Assembly (NCBI GenBank): GCA_947502975.1
Contig: CANNBV010000006.1
Location: forward strand, 1-64,000
DNA length: 64,000 nt
Reading direction: 5' to 3'
Source of the DNA: an uncultured Flavobacteriaceae bacterium
GTDB lineage: Bacteria; Bacteroidota; Bacteroidia; Flavobacteriales; Flavobacteriaceae
Position 1 is the first letter of the stretch; every line of letters starts with the position of its first letter. Shown in pieces: positions 24,994 through 33,257 of the stretch. Position numbers and translations under genes: made by a program. Under the pieces are notes generated by a model. It ran no database searches and was not told the origin of the DNA. It saw only the letters and a list, made by a program, of their open reading frames with translations.

Positions 24994-26181
24994 ATGAAAA
25001 AAATTTTACTTTCAGTATTAGTATTCGTCTTTCTATTGTCTTGCAGCACACGAAGACAAATGGAAAAAACGATTAGTTATGGCAACTACGATCGTGCTAT
25101 TAACGATGCCATTGGAAAACTAAAAATAAATAAAGACCGAAAAGGAAAAGCCGATATCATAGTGCTTTTGGAAGAAGCATTCCATAAAGCTACCGCCCGT
25201 GATTTAGAGAATATCAGTTTTTTAAAGAAAGATAACAACCCAGAAAATTATCTGCGCATTTTTGATGCTTACGTTAGTATAGATCACCGACAAGAAGCCA
25301 TCAAACCTCTATTGCCATTATATGTAAAAGGTAATGAGGTTAGGTTTGATTTTAACAATTACAGCAACCAGATTATCACGTATAAAAACAGTGCGTCTTT
25401 ACAATTGTACAATAACGCACAAGCCTTATTAAAATCTAATAACAAGTTTGATATTAGAGCGGCTTACGATCAGCTTAGAGAGATCGAAAACATCAATCCT
25501 AATTACAAAGACACTCGTGCTTTAATGGATGTTGCACATCAAAGAGGTACCGATTTTGTACTTGTGGATATGATTAACGATTCTGGAAAAATTATTCCGG
25601 CGCGTTTAGAAAACGATCTGCTAAACTTTAGCAGTTATGGTTTAAACAACTTTTGGTTACAGTTTCATAGTACACCAGAAGATAAAGTGAACTATAACTT
25701 TAATATGAAGGTAAACCTTCGTGACATCAACATTTCACCAGAGCAAATAAAAGAGCGTCAAATTATCAAAGAGAAGCAAATTGCTGACGGTAAAGAGGAT
25801 TTACTTGAAAATGGTAAAGTTGTAAAAGACAGCTTAGGTAATGCCATTAAAATAGACCGTATGAAAACGGTACGTTGCGAATATTATGAATTCACACAGT
25901 TTAAAGCCTCACAAATCACTGGCAATGTAGAATATTATGATTTAAGCAACAACCAATTAGTAGACGCTTTCCCAATAAGTAGCGAATTTGTATTCGAACA
26001 TATTTACGCCACTTCAAGAGGTGATAGAAGAGCATTAGAACGCACACTAATTCCGTTTTTAGACCTTCGAGCAGTGCCCTTCCCTACCGAAGAACAAATG
26101 ATTTATGATACAGGCGAAGATTTAAAAATACAGCTCAAACAAATTATAAACTCTTATTCCACAGCAGTAGCAGGAATTTAG
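24994..26181 (+). CDS. Flavobacterial lipoprotein, TPR-like N-terminal half
   Basis: A 395-residue lipoprotein with SpII signal MKKILLSVLVFVFLLSC. The helical N-terminal half (YDRAINDAIGKLKINKDRKGKADIIVLLEEAFHKA, then the NNAQALLKSNNKFDIRAAYDQLREIENINPNYKDTRALM region) looks TPR-like. The second half is mixed (DFVLVDMINDSGKIIPARLENDLLNFSSYGLNNFWLQFH). It is conserved in outline in Flavobacteriia but has no assigned function that I know. It is alone on the plus strand and ends at a strong hairpin. Probably outer-membrane anchored. Confidence 0.65.
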   Translation: MKKILLSVLVFVFLLSCSTRRQMEKTISYGNYDRAINDAIGKLKINKDRKGKADIIVLLEEAFHKATARDLENISFLKKDNNPENYLRIFDAYVSIDHRQEAIKPLLPLYVKGNEVRFDFNNYSNQIITYKNSASLQLYNNAQALLKSNNKFDIRAAYDQLREIENINPNYKDTRALMDVAHQRGTDFVLVDMINDSGKIIPARLENDLLNFSSYGLNNFWLQFHSTPEDKVNYNFNMKVNLRDINISPEQIKERQIIKEKQIADGKEDLLENGKVVKDSLGNAIKIDRMKTVRCEYYEFTQFKASQITGNVEYYDLSNNQLVDAFPISSEFVFEHIYATSRGDRRALERTLIPFLDLRAVPFPTEEQMIYDTGEDLKIQLKQIINSYSTAVAGI

Positions 26182-26187
26182 AATACA

Positions 26188-26217
26188 AAAACTCCCAACA
26201 ATGTTGGGAGTTTTTTT
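26188..26217. terminator. Rho-independent terminator
   Basis: AACTCCCAACA and TGTTGGGAGTT form a near-perfect palindrome (26190-26212) followed by seven T residues. It ends the lipoprotein gene and may also serve the convergent serine hydrolase gene. Confidence 0.85.
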
Positions 26218-26250
26218 GTGGCTAAGAAAGTAGCAATACGCTACTTGTTT

Positions 26251-28005
26251 TCAAATTCTTTCATTGTCAATTTTTGAGACTTTTGTAAAATATAAGCTCA
26301 AAAAGACAAGCCATGAGGTCCATCCTAAAAATAGTAACCTCTGAATGATACCCCAATAATTTTGAACAAATTCAGGAATAGAAGATCTGCTCATAATAAT
26401 ACCTATAGAAGCTATCATCAAAAGAAAACTAACAACAGAGAATAGCCTAATTTTTGATAATCTCTTACTTCTCCAAATAATAATAGCTAGTATTGGTCCT
26501 AGAATACTTAAAATAATACAGTTCGCGAAAATAGGGAATAACACATTTGGAAATGGAAATAATGATGAGCCAATCATATATACGGGAATGAAAACCATCG
26601 GTATTAAAGGAATTATATTAATACTTAATTGTTTGCAGCTTATATAGGATCTGATAAGAAATGGTATGAAAAGTATTGAAATTATTAACTGAATACTAGT
26701 CATAAAAGTTCCAGAACCACTATAAAAAGAATTCAATTTAGTAACCCCATCGCTAACATGACTATATTTCCCGTACAAAAATCCAGAGATGATTGTTCCT
26801 ACCCAAAATAGTGCAGGAATAATGAACCCTAAGTAAAGAGGATATTTAGTATTTAGAAATTCTTTGCATTTTAATTTAACGATCAAAAATAACATGAGTC
26901 CAATCCCAAAAATTAGAAACGCTTGAAAATTTCTATTCATAGATATTGCAAACGGTTTATTGTGATAAATTTTTAAAACATTATGTAATATATCTTCTTT
27001 GCTAATCACATAACCATTAGTAGTATATGCTACTGCTAGCCTATCTTCTGGATAATAAAAAAGACTAGATTGTGATAGCCAGCTTCCTGTATGCCCAAAA
27101 CCTTCATGTTTATCAAATTGTGTTTTCATTAATCCAAGTCTATAGAAATCTTCTCCCTCAAGCATTTTATTGAGGCTCTGCTTTGTAACTAATTTTTCAT
27201 CAAACAACGCATCGATAAACAGTGCCATATCTTCAGTTGTTGAGACGATACCACCATCGGCAGTAGCAAGATGATTATTGTAACTCGCTTCTTCTGGTGT
27301 TGCTTTCCAAATCTTATCGTAATAAAATGTATTCGCTTTATTGGTAAGACTTCTTAGTCCATTTTCGCCAAAATGAGTGTTTTTGAGATTTATTTTGGAA
27401 GAGATTCTCTTAGAAAGTGAAGTTGCATAAGTAGAATTATCTAAAATTTCAATAATATATCCTAAAAACAGATAGTTAGAATTACTATATCTAAAGCTCT
27501 CATCAGGTTTAAAATTAGGTTTAAATTGTGCTATAACTTGTGCAACAGAATCTTTACTTTTTATACCATTTAGATTGACACTTTCTTTAATATCGTTTAC
27601 ATAATCAAATATGCCACTTCTATGAGAAAGCATAAGTTTTATTGTTATTTTTTCGGCATTTGGTATTTCAGGATAAAAGGTATTTAAGGTAGTTTCTAAC
27701 GACAATTTGCCTTCTTCTATCAATTGAAAAATCATAACTGCTGTATATGTTTTAGTGATAGACCAAATTTTATAATGTGTGTTTGTGCTAGAATTAGTTT
27801 TCTTTTCACCCTCTATAGTTTTATATCCTATTGCTTTAGAATAAATGAGTTCACCATTTTTAGATATAGCAATACTTCCCATGGCTTCATTTCTCTTTTC
27901 GAGTGAATTAAAAAAATCATCAAGTTTGTTGGTGTCTAAATTTTGTGAAAAAGTGTGACTAGACAATAAAACTAGTATTGTAAAAAAGGTTGTTTTTAAT
28001 TTCAT
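26251..28005 (-). CDS. Serine beta-lactamase-fold hydrolase with C-terminal membrane domain
   Basis: A 584-residue protein. A Sec signal (MKLKTTFFTILVLLSSHTFS) is followed by a class C beta-lactamase/penicillin-binding-like domain (about 25-340): SxxK in WSITKTYTA (serine near 87), YSN in FRYSNSNYLFLG and HTG in GFGHTGSWLSQ. The second part (about 360-575) has five or six transmembrane helices. Such proteins are usually esterases or D-aminopeptidases rather than resistance enzymes. It is alone on the minus strand; an XRE regulator is next upstream but unlinked by sequence evidence. Confidence 0.85.
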   Translation of the reverse strand: MKLKTTFFTILVLLSSHTFSQNLDTNKLDDFFNSLEKRNEAMGSIAISKNGELIYSKAIGYKTIEGEKKTNSSTNTHYKIWSITKTYTAVMIFQLIEEGKLSLETTLNTFYPEIPNAEKITIKLMLSHRSGIFDYVNDIKESVNLNGIKSKDSVAQVIAQFKPNFKPDESFRYSNSNYLFLGYIIEILDNSTYATSLSKRISSKINLKNTHFGENGLRSLTNKANTFYYDKIWKATPEEASYNNHLATADGGIVSTTEDMALFIDALFDEKLVTKQSLNKMLEGEDFYRLGLMKTQFDKHEGFGHTGSWLSQSSLFYYPEDRLAVAYTTNGYVISKEDILHNVLKIYHNKPFAISMNRNFQAFLIFGIGLMLFLIVKLKCKEFLNTKYPLYLGFIIPALFWVGTIISGFLYGKYSHVSDGVTKLNSFYSGSGTFMTSIQLIISILFIPFLIRSYISCKQLSINIIPLIPMVFIPVYMIGSSLFPFPNVLFPIFANCIILSILGPILAIIIWRSKRLSKIRLFSVVSFLLMIASIGIIMSRSSIPEFVQNYWGIIQRLLFLGWTSWLVFLSLYFTKVSKIDNERI

Positions 28006-28106
28006 TTTCGATTTATTTTGATTGCGTTCAAAAATATTCGAATAATGATTTTATAAATAGAGAAGTCACAAGCAATTTTTATGACATTTTTATGACATTT
28101 GTAGTG

Positions 28107-28670
28107 TTATACTATGTTTGGAAAGAATTTTAAAATCTTCTTTTTTTTGTCTATTGCAAGAGAAGTATGAATTACAATAAGGATATTTACTGTTGAATAC
28201 AAAAAGTAAATTATGGGCACAGGTCTTGGAATAGCTCCATTTCCTCTACCTATAATAAAAAAAAGACTGATTGCTATACCAGATAAAATAAAAGTGATTA
28301 GTATTTGAATACTAAGTATTCTTCTACCTAAATTATTTACATGCTTATTAGATTTATTAAGAATAAAAAGAATAGTTGGAAGAATAATATTACCAAAAGG
28401 TATAAGTAAGACAGATAATATACTAAAATTTATAAGTTTTACTTTTTGATAGTCATCATTAATTGCATTTTCTTGTTTAGTAATTATTAAATCAGAACTT
28501 TCAATATTAAGTGCTTTCGCCAATGCTTTTATAGTATGCGAACTTCCAGTTGTTAACCCTTTTTCAATTCGCTGAATTGTTCTGATTGATATGCCAGAAT
28601 GTTTAGCTAATTCTTCTTGGGTATAATTCTTCACTTTTCTATATGCCTTTAGCGTATTCAGTTTTTTCAT
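28107..28670 (-). CDS. Membrane-bound XRE family regulator
   Basis: A 187-residue protein. An XRE helix-turn-helix (about 8-62; KNYTQEELAKHSGISIRTIQRIEKGLTTGSSHTIKALAKALNI) is followed by about four transmembrane helices (75-175). The HTH-plus-membrane architecture is common in Bacteroidota and suggests a regulator tethered to the membrane that senses an envelope signal. No clear operator was seen. A short fold-back with cassette-spacer-like ends (28697-28745) lies immediately upstream on the same strand. Confidence 0.8.
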   Translation of the reverse strand: MKKLNTLKAYRKVKNYTQEELAKHSGISIRTIQRIEKGLTTGSSHTIKALAKALNIESSDLIITKQENAINDDYQKVKLINFSILSVLLIPFGNIILPTILFILNKSNKHVNNLGRRILSIQILITFILSGIAISLFFIIGRGNGAIPRPVPIIYFLYSTVNILIVIHTSLAIDKKKKILKFFPNIV

Positions 28671-28696
28671 TTTATAATGGAATTCTTATGATGAAT

Positions 28697-28745
28697 ACCA
28701 ACGGTTAGATATAATTTCGTTTAATGAACTATATCGTTCGATAAG
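28697..28745 (-). repeat. Possible degenerate cassette-spacer end S8
   Basis: On the minus strand GATATAGTTCATT is followed, within 15 bases, by TTATATCTAACCGTTGG. TATAGTTCATT matches the left end of S4, and CTAACCGTT matches its right end. The element is only about 45 bases long, so homology is uncertain. Confidence 0.3.
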
Positions 28746-28849
28746 CGAAGTTAGAGTTTTCGTATTATAAAATCAACACCTACTTACATATAGTTTTTAA
28801 CGATGAGTAAACATAATTCATTGTCAAAGAAATTCTACCAATGTAAACT

Positions 28850-29254
28850 CTAAAAATATATCTGATACATCTTATCTTCTACTTGAAGCTTGACAGGTTT
28901 GTGTTTATAAGACATATCAAAATGAAGTATTTTAGAGATACTCTTATTTGGTTTCAGTTTTATCTTTTTTTTCGTTAAAGGGCTAGGGAAACGTACACGA
29001 TAATAAGTATTGATACGATCGAGCGCAAAAACATCCTTCAAATCTATAACTAAAGTATTTTTTCCTGTGTTGGTAAACTTAAATTTCAACTTAGTGTATT
29101 CATCATCCCCAGAAGTTGGAAAATTAGGATCATAACTCCTAATTTTCTGCTCTACATGTTCTAAGAACTCAACCTCTAAGTATTTTAAATCTAAATTTTG
29201 ACCAACAACGTACAAAGAACAGCATAGAAATAATGCAAAAAAGGAAGTTTTCAT
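28850..29254 (-). CDS. Small secreted protein of unknown function
   Basis: A 134-residue protein with Sec signal MKTSFFALFLCCSLYVVGQ. The mature part is beta-rich (YTKLKFKFTNTGKNTLVIDLKDVFALDRINTYYRVRFPSPLTKKKIKLKPNKSISKILHF), resembling an immunoglobulin-like periplasmic domain. No family was recognised. It stands alone, divergent from the thioredoxin lipoprotein. Confidence 0.55.
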   Translation of the reverse strand: MKTSFFALFLCCSLYVVGQNLDLKYLEVEFLEHVEQKIRSYDPNFPTSGDDEYTKLKFKFTNTGKNTLVIDLKDVFALDRINTYYRVRFPSPLTKKKIKLKPNKSISKILHFDMSYKHKPVKLQVEDKMYQIYF

Positions 29255-29408
29255 AATTGATGATTTAGCTGAGTAATTAGAATATGGAAAGTTACAAAAG
29301 AAGTGTCAGATTGTTTAAGTGCATATTAAATAAAAAGAGTTAATACTAAAATTTGACGTATGCGTGAAAATCATAACCAAATTAATCACATCTAAAACAC
29401 TCAATCTT

Positions 29409-29416
29409 TATTTTTG
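29409..29416 (+). promoter_or_regulatory. Bacteroidota -7 box (TATTTTTG) for the thioredoxin lipoprotein
   Basis: TATTTTTG fits TAnnTTTG and lies 29 bases before the ATG at 29446. No clear -33 TTG is seen. Confidence 0.4.
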
Positions 29417-29445
29417 TAAATTCAACATCCAATTAAACAAATATC

Positions 29446-30645
29446 ATGAAATCATTTTTCCATTATTTCACCGTTTTAGTAGTGTCTATTACAATCCTAT
29501 CTTGCAAACAGTCAAAACAGGAACCAACCGCAACAGAAACAACACCTAAAGACGTCGTCTTTTTTACACCTAACCCTCAAAAAGTAAAAAAACAAGAGAT
29601 AAAAACCTTAGAAGTTGGAGCAAAAGCCCCAGATTTCAAACTCCCTGGTGTAGATGGTAAATACCATACACTTAGTGAGTACACCTCTGATGTTTTAGTC
29701 ATTTTATTTACGTGTAACCATTGTCCAACGGCACAAGCTTATGAAGATCGTGTAATTACATTTGTAGACGATTATAAAGATAAAAATGTGGAATTGATTG
29801 CCATTTCTTCAAATAGTATTTTAGGATTATTGCCCGAAGAATTAGGCTATTCTGATTTAGGTGATAGTTTTGAAGATATGAAAGTAAGGGTTGAAGAAAA
29901 AGGCTATAATTTCCCTTATTTGTATGACGGCGACACTCAAGAAGTTGCTTTAAAATATGGACCAGTTGCCACACCGCACATCTTTGTTTTTGATAAAACC
30001 AGAAACTTACAATATGTAGGGCGTTTGGATGGCACAGAAAAACCAGGTACTGCCAATGCTGAGGATTTACGCAATGCTGTAGATGCTTTATTATCTGGAG
30101 CATCACCCGAAGTTCAAAAAACTAAAACCTTTGGTTGCTCTACCAAATGGGGATGGAAGTTTGAAAACAAAGTAAAAGCTGATATCGAATGGAAACAAAA
30201 ACCTGTAGAGCTAACTAGAATTAATGAGGCTGGAATTAAAACACTTCTAAAAAATGTAGACTCTAAAAAATTAAGATTACTAAATATTTGGGCAACATGG
30301 TGCGGCCCCTGTAGGATAGAATATCCTGAGTTTGTTAACATACAACGTATGTTTGCTTGGAGAGATTTAGAGTTTATATCCTTATCTGCCGACAACCTAA
30401 AAAGTGAAGCTAAGGCTCTTGAATTCCTTAAAAACAACTATTCTGCTGTTGAGAATTACATTTTTGAAAATGAGGACAAATATGCGTTAATTGAAGCAAT
30501 TGACCCTGATTGGGATGGTGCTTTACCTTATACTCTTTTAATAGAACCTAATGGTAATATAGCGTGGACGCATCAAGGCGAGGTAGATTTTAGAGAACTA
30601 AAAAAAGTTATTGTTGAACACGATATGATTGGTAGATATTATTAA
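29446..30645 (+). CDS. Lipoprotein with two thioredoxin-fold domains
   Basis: A 399-residue lipoprotein (MKSFFHYFTVLVVSITILSC). Domain 1 (about 60-220) is an AhpC/TSA-like redoxin, KAPDFKLPGVDGKYHTLSEY, with CNHC in LFTCNHCPTAQAYEDRV. Domain 2 (about 255-395) is TlpA-like with LLNIWATWCGPCRIEYPEF and a cis-proline region in DGALPYTLLI. The protein probably reduces or isomerises periplasmic disulfides or detoxifies peroxide. Tandem fusion of the two fold types in one lipoprotein is less common than single domains. Monocistronic, with a hairpin after the stop. Confidence 0.85.
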   Translation: MKSFFHYFTVLVVSITILSCKQSKQEPTATETTPKDVVFFTPNPQKVKKQEIKTLEVGAKAPDFKLPGVDGKYHTLSEYTSDVLVILFTCNHCPTAQAYEDRVITFVDDYKDKNVELIAISSNSILGLLPEELGYSDLGDSFEDMKVRVEEKGYNFPYLYDGDTQEVALKYGPVATPHIFVFDKTRNLQYVGRLDGTEKPGTANAEDLRNAVDALLSGASPEVQKTKTFGCSTKWGWKFENKVKADIEWKQKPVELTRINEAGIKTLLKNVDSKKLRLLNIWATWCGPCRIEYPEFVNIQRMFAWRDLEFISLSADNLKSEAKALEFLKNNYSAVENYIFENEDKYALIEAIDPDWDGALPYTLLIEPNGNIAWTHQGEVDFRELKKVIVEHDMIGRYY

Positions 30646-30661
30646 ATCTTTCTAGTTGATA

Positions 30662-30703
30662 TGAACTAAAACCTCCCAAGTTTTCCTCAGGAGTTTTAGT
30701 TCA
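30662..30703. terminator. Hairpin between convergent genes
   Basis: TGAACTAAAAC (30662-30672) pairs with GTTTTAGTTCA (30693-30703), loop of 20 with extra CTCC/GGAG pairing. There is no T run, but it lies exactly between convergent stops. Confidence 0.55.
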
Positions 30704-30737
30704 CCACTTTTTAAACTTTAACTAAATAAGTAGAAAA

Positions 30738-31292
30738 CTATTTTTTAGTTTTAATGATAACCACACCGTTAGGCGCATTGTATTTCTTTAAAGCCTTTTC
30801 ACCTTTTATAACATCAATACTTTCTATATCATCTGGTGATAATTTCTCAGTAGCCTTTTTATTAGACACTTTACCATCTATAATTATCATCGGAGCCAAC
30901 TCACTCATTTCTTTCATATTAGGACCCTTTGATGTATCAAAAGGTACAGTATGTTTTTTATCTTTTGCCTTTATCTTTTCTTTTGATTTACCATCAGAAC
31001 TCCCTTCCTCTTTAGTTTTAATCAATATGACGCCATTGGGAGAATTGTATTTTTTCAATTGCTCTCCATCTTTAACTACAAATATTGATTCTATTTTTTT
31101 TTGATCTATTAATCCTACAGGAAAATCAAATTTCTTTCCATCAACATAAACATCTGGTTTTGCACCATCTTTAAGCTTTACGAAGAGTTTTCCTAAATTT
31201 GGTTCTCCTTCTATAGTTACTTTTTTCCCTTGTTCTTGTGCCATAGAAACGGAAAAACATATTGCAAAAACTGCTACTAGTATTTTTTTCAT
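30738..31292 (-). CDS. Secreted protein with two TonB-plug-like repeats
   Basis: A 184-residue secreted protein (MKKILVAVFAICFSVSMAQ). It holds two copies of a TonB-receptor-plug-like signature: PDVYVDGKKF...KKIESIFVVKDGEQLKKYNSPNGVILIKTK, and PMIIIDGKVS...DDIESIDVIKGEKALKKYNAPNGVVIIKTK. In SusC-like receptors this motif (VIDG ... DIESIEVLK ... YG..NGVI.ITTK) marks the plug domain, but no barrel is present here. It is the third gene after an ECF sigma factor and its likely anti-sigma partner, 46 bases downstream. Its role is unknown; it may be an envelope-stress or TonB-linked accessory. Confidence 0.7.
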   Translation of the reverse strand: MKKILVAVFAICFSVSMAQEQGKKVTIEGEPNLGKLFVKLKDGAKPDVYVDGKKFDFPVGLIDQKKIESIFVVKDGEQLKKYNSPNGVILIKTKEEGSSDGKSKEKIKAKDKKHTVPFDTSKGPNMKEMSELAPMIIIDGKVSNKKATEKLSPDDIESIDVIKGEKALKKYNAPNGVVIIKTKK

Positions 31293-31338
31293 CTTTTTAA
31301 ATATTTAACTGTTAGTACTTTTTATTTTAATGTTTACT

Positions 31339-31764
31339 CTATTCATATTTTGTATACACAACCACCAAATCATCTTCATAAATGATGTTTTGTAAAGTCT
31401 GTACCTGTTCTGTTTCGGGAAACATATTTAATGCTTCTTCAAGTAGTGCCTGCTTCTCTGCATAACTTAATTCTTTTGGTTTAAGACTATTTATGGTAAT
31501 GGTTATCAATAATAGTATTGAAGCCGCCGCTGATAGTATTTTTATAAACCGGTTATTTCTAAACGTTTTCTTTTCAAAAGAAGCCCAAAGTGTATCGTTG
31601 AAATTTTTAGGTGCTGTCTTTTTATGTGTTTTAACAAATTCTCCCAATGCTTTAAATTCGGAGGCAGATGGATCTGCAGTCTCAAACAGTAATTGTTCCT
31701 CTTCTAAAGTACTATTACCTGCTTCGTACTTTTCAATCAGCGCTTTAATAGTGTCCTCTTTCAT
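31339..31764 (-). CDS. Putative anti-sigma factor
   Basis: A 141-residue protein. The cytosolic N-terminal part (DTIKALIEKYEAGNSTLEEEQLLFETADPSASEFKALGEF) is followed by a single transmembrane helix (about 76-95, IKILSAAASILLLITITINSL) and a short periplasmic tail. This matches short Bacteroidota anti-sigma-like proteins. Its start overlaps the 3' end of the ECF sigma gene by 20 bases, the arrangement expected for a sigma/anti-sigma pair. There is no zinc-binding HxxxCxxC motif, so it is not a ZAS-type factor. Assigned by context and layout. Confidence 0.65.
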   Translation of the reverse strand: MKEDTIKALIEKYEAGNSTLEEEQLLFETADPSASEFKALGEFVKTHKKTAPKNFNDTLWASFEKKTFRNNRFIKILSAAASILLLITITINSLKPKELSYAEKQALLEEALNMFPETEQVQTLQNIIYEDDLVVVYTKYE

Positions 31765-32260
31765 AACTATATGTGTTTTTTAATGCTGTACCAATTTGTT
31801 TTCTTGCGCGCGACAATAAAACTCTAGCATGTTCTACTTTAATTTCCATAGCAGCAGCTATCTCTGTAAACTCATAACCATCTATATCTCTCATCATAAA
31901 CACCTCTTGCTGCTGTTCTGGAAGGGTTTTTAAAACGTTTTTGATAATACTATTTAACTCCTTCCATTCTACATCTTTGTGATCTTCTCCCGATTTTAAA
32001 ACATTTAGATATGGTGTTGCATCATCTACAATCTGTTTCTTTTTTCGCAACACATCTATACAGTAATTACGCGCCATTAGAAATACAAACCCAGTAATAT
32101 TTGGATGGCGTTCAAGATCTTTACGCTTATCCCAAAGCTTCATCATGATATCTTGGATTGCATCTTCTGTACTTGTAGCATTTCCAAGCAAACGAGATAC
32201 CATTGGGAACAACCGTTCTGATAATGAAAATACCTTAAGCTTAAAATCGTTTTTGTTCAT
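31745..32260 (-). CDS. ECF-type RNA polymerase sigma factor
   Basis: A 171-residue group 4 sigma-70 factor. Region 2 is seen in ATSTEDAIQDIMMKLWDKRKDL and FVFLMARNYCIDVLRKKK (DNA melting and -10 contacts). Region 4 is LPEQQQEVFMMRDIDGYEFTEIAAAMEIKVEHARVLLSRARKQI (HTH for -35). It heads a three-gene minus-strand unit with a likely anti-sigma factor and a secreted TonB-plug-like protein. The signal and regulon are unknown, but autoregulation would be usual. Confidence 0.92.
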   Translation of the reverse strand: MNKNDFKLKVFSLSERLFPMVSRLLGNATSTEDAIQDIMMKLWDKRKDLERHPNITGFVFLMARNYCIDVLRKKKQIVDDATPYLNVLKSGEDHKDVEWKELNSIIKNVLKTLPEQQQEVFMMRDIDGYEFTEIAAAMEIKVEHARVLLSRARKQIGTALKNTYSYERGHY

Positions 32261-32604
32261 TCTATTTTAATAACGATAAAATGGATGTGTTCATAACAAC
32301 ATTTTCGATTTTATTTTTTTAGTAGGTAAAAGTGAAATAGAAATCCTTGATTAAATCAAGGGTTACAAGAACCTTAAAATTTGATTTCAAAATACATGTT
32401 ATAGATGATCTTTGAATATTTTTTCATTCAATATTCTGAATTAAACCTAACCAACATTATGATTTTGCTAATTACAACAATACTGAAAACTAACAACTTG
32501 TTAAAATGTTGAGTTTTTATCTAGTCAATTGTCAGGCATTTGATTGCAATAACTTCTGAAGACAACTTTTTGTATGTGTTTTTTTTATAAGTTGCAGGAG
32601 CACG
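32261..32604. other. Intergenic region, 344 bp
   Basis: This lies between the divergent sigma-factor operon and the VOC gene and is mostly AT-rich. It holds a short hairpin CCTTGAT-TAA-ATCAAGG near 32350 and a good Shine-Dalgarno-like GCAGGAG at 32594-32600 ahead of a small upstream ORF. No other gene is seen. Confidence 0.45.
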
Positions 32605-32649
32605 ATGGCTAAACCTAAAAAAACAACACATTTAAGCGCTTTATTATGA
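32605..32649 (+). CDS. Upstream ORF / leader peptide (14 codons) coupled to the VOC gene
   Basis: ATG at 32605 is preceded at a proper distance by GCAGGAG, rare in this AT-rich Bacteroidota background. It opens MAKPKKTTHLSALL and ends with TGA in the overlap ATGA (32646-32649) that contains the VOC start codon. The layout suggests translational coupling. Not in the ORF track because of its size. Only the sequence arrangement supports it. Confidence 0.4.
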   Translation: MAKPKKTTHLSALL

Positions 32650-33185
32650 GACATAGAAACAACACCCAGAAAAACAAAAATCATAATTTTTCTAATCTAT
32701 TTGGGAAATACTTTTTTATCGCAATGTTTACAATTGCAAGTATGGGTTACGGTTATGCCCAAAATACAGATGTACAGTCTAACCAAAATGATCAGGCAAG
32801 AGTTACGGGCTTAAAATACATCTGTGTGCATGTACTTCAACTTGAAAAAACGTTAAAGCTGTACCAGGAGATCCTCGGTTTTAAAATGTCTGACGCAAAG
32901 GTGCTTCATGGTCCGGGACTTGAGGGTATGCTTGTAATGAAACTGAAGGCAGATGATTTAGAAATTAATCTGTCACTAACTGCACCAGAATTTCAACACA
33001 CTATTGGACCTGTTGGAAACACTAATCATAATCACTTTATGCTTCAGGTTAATGATATTGGACCTATTGGAGACAAGTTAAAAGAAGAAGGCTACGAATT
33101 AGAAAACGAGAACTACGTTCGTGATAAATACACATTTTTTGTTGGACCAAACGGAGAAATTATTGGTCTATCTGCTTGGGATTAA
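32646..33185 (+). CDS. Secreted VOC (glyoxalase/bleomycin-resistance fold) protein
   Basis: A 179-residue protein. A long basic N terminus is followed by a hydrophobic signal helix (about 22-38, YFFIAMFTIASMGYGYAQ). A single vicinal-oxygen-chelate domain (about 50-178) follows: LKYICVHVLQLEKTLKLYQEILGFKMSDAKV and GNTNHNHFMLQVNDIGPIGDKLKEEGYE, with possible metal ligands H in CVHV, H in NHNHF and E near the end (GEIIGLSAW). Periplasmic VOC proteins are unusual. The substrate is unknown. A short coupled upstream ORF precedes it. Confidence 0.75.
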   Translation: MRHRNNTQKNKNHNFSNLFGKYFFIAMFTIASMGYGYAQNTDVQSNQNDQARVTGLKYICVHVLQLEKTLKLYQEILGFKMSDAKVLHGPGLEGMLVMKLKADDLEINLSLTAPEFQHTIGPVGNTNHNHFMLQVNDIGPIGDKLKEEGYELENENYVRDKYTFFVGPNGEIIGLSAWD

Positions 33186-33210
33186 CATCTTATCATTTAA
33201 CATAAAACAG

Positions 33211-33235
33211 AACTCTCAAGAATTCTTGGTAGTTT
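33211..33235. terminator. Weak hairpin between convergent VOC and DUF1080 genes
   Basis: AACTCTCAAG and the mirrored CTTGGTAGTT flank the palindrome GAATTC (33211-33234). Pairing is imperfect and the T run is short. Confidence 0.35.
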
Positions 33236-33257
33236 ATAATTATCAATTCATTGGGCT

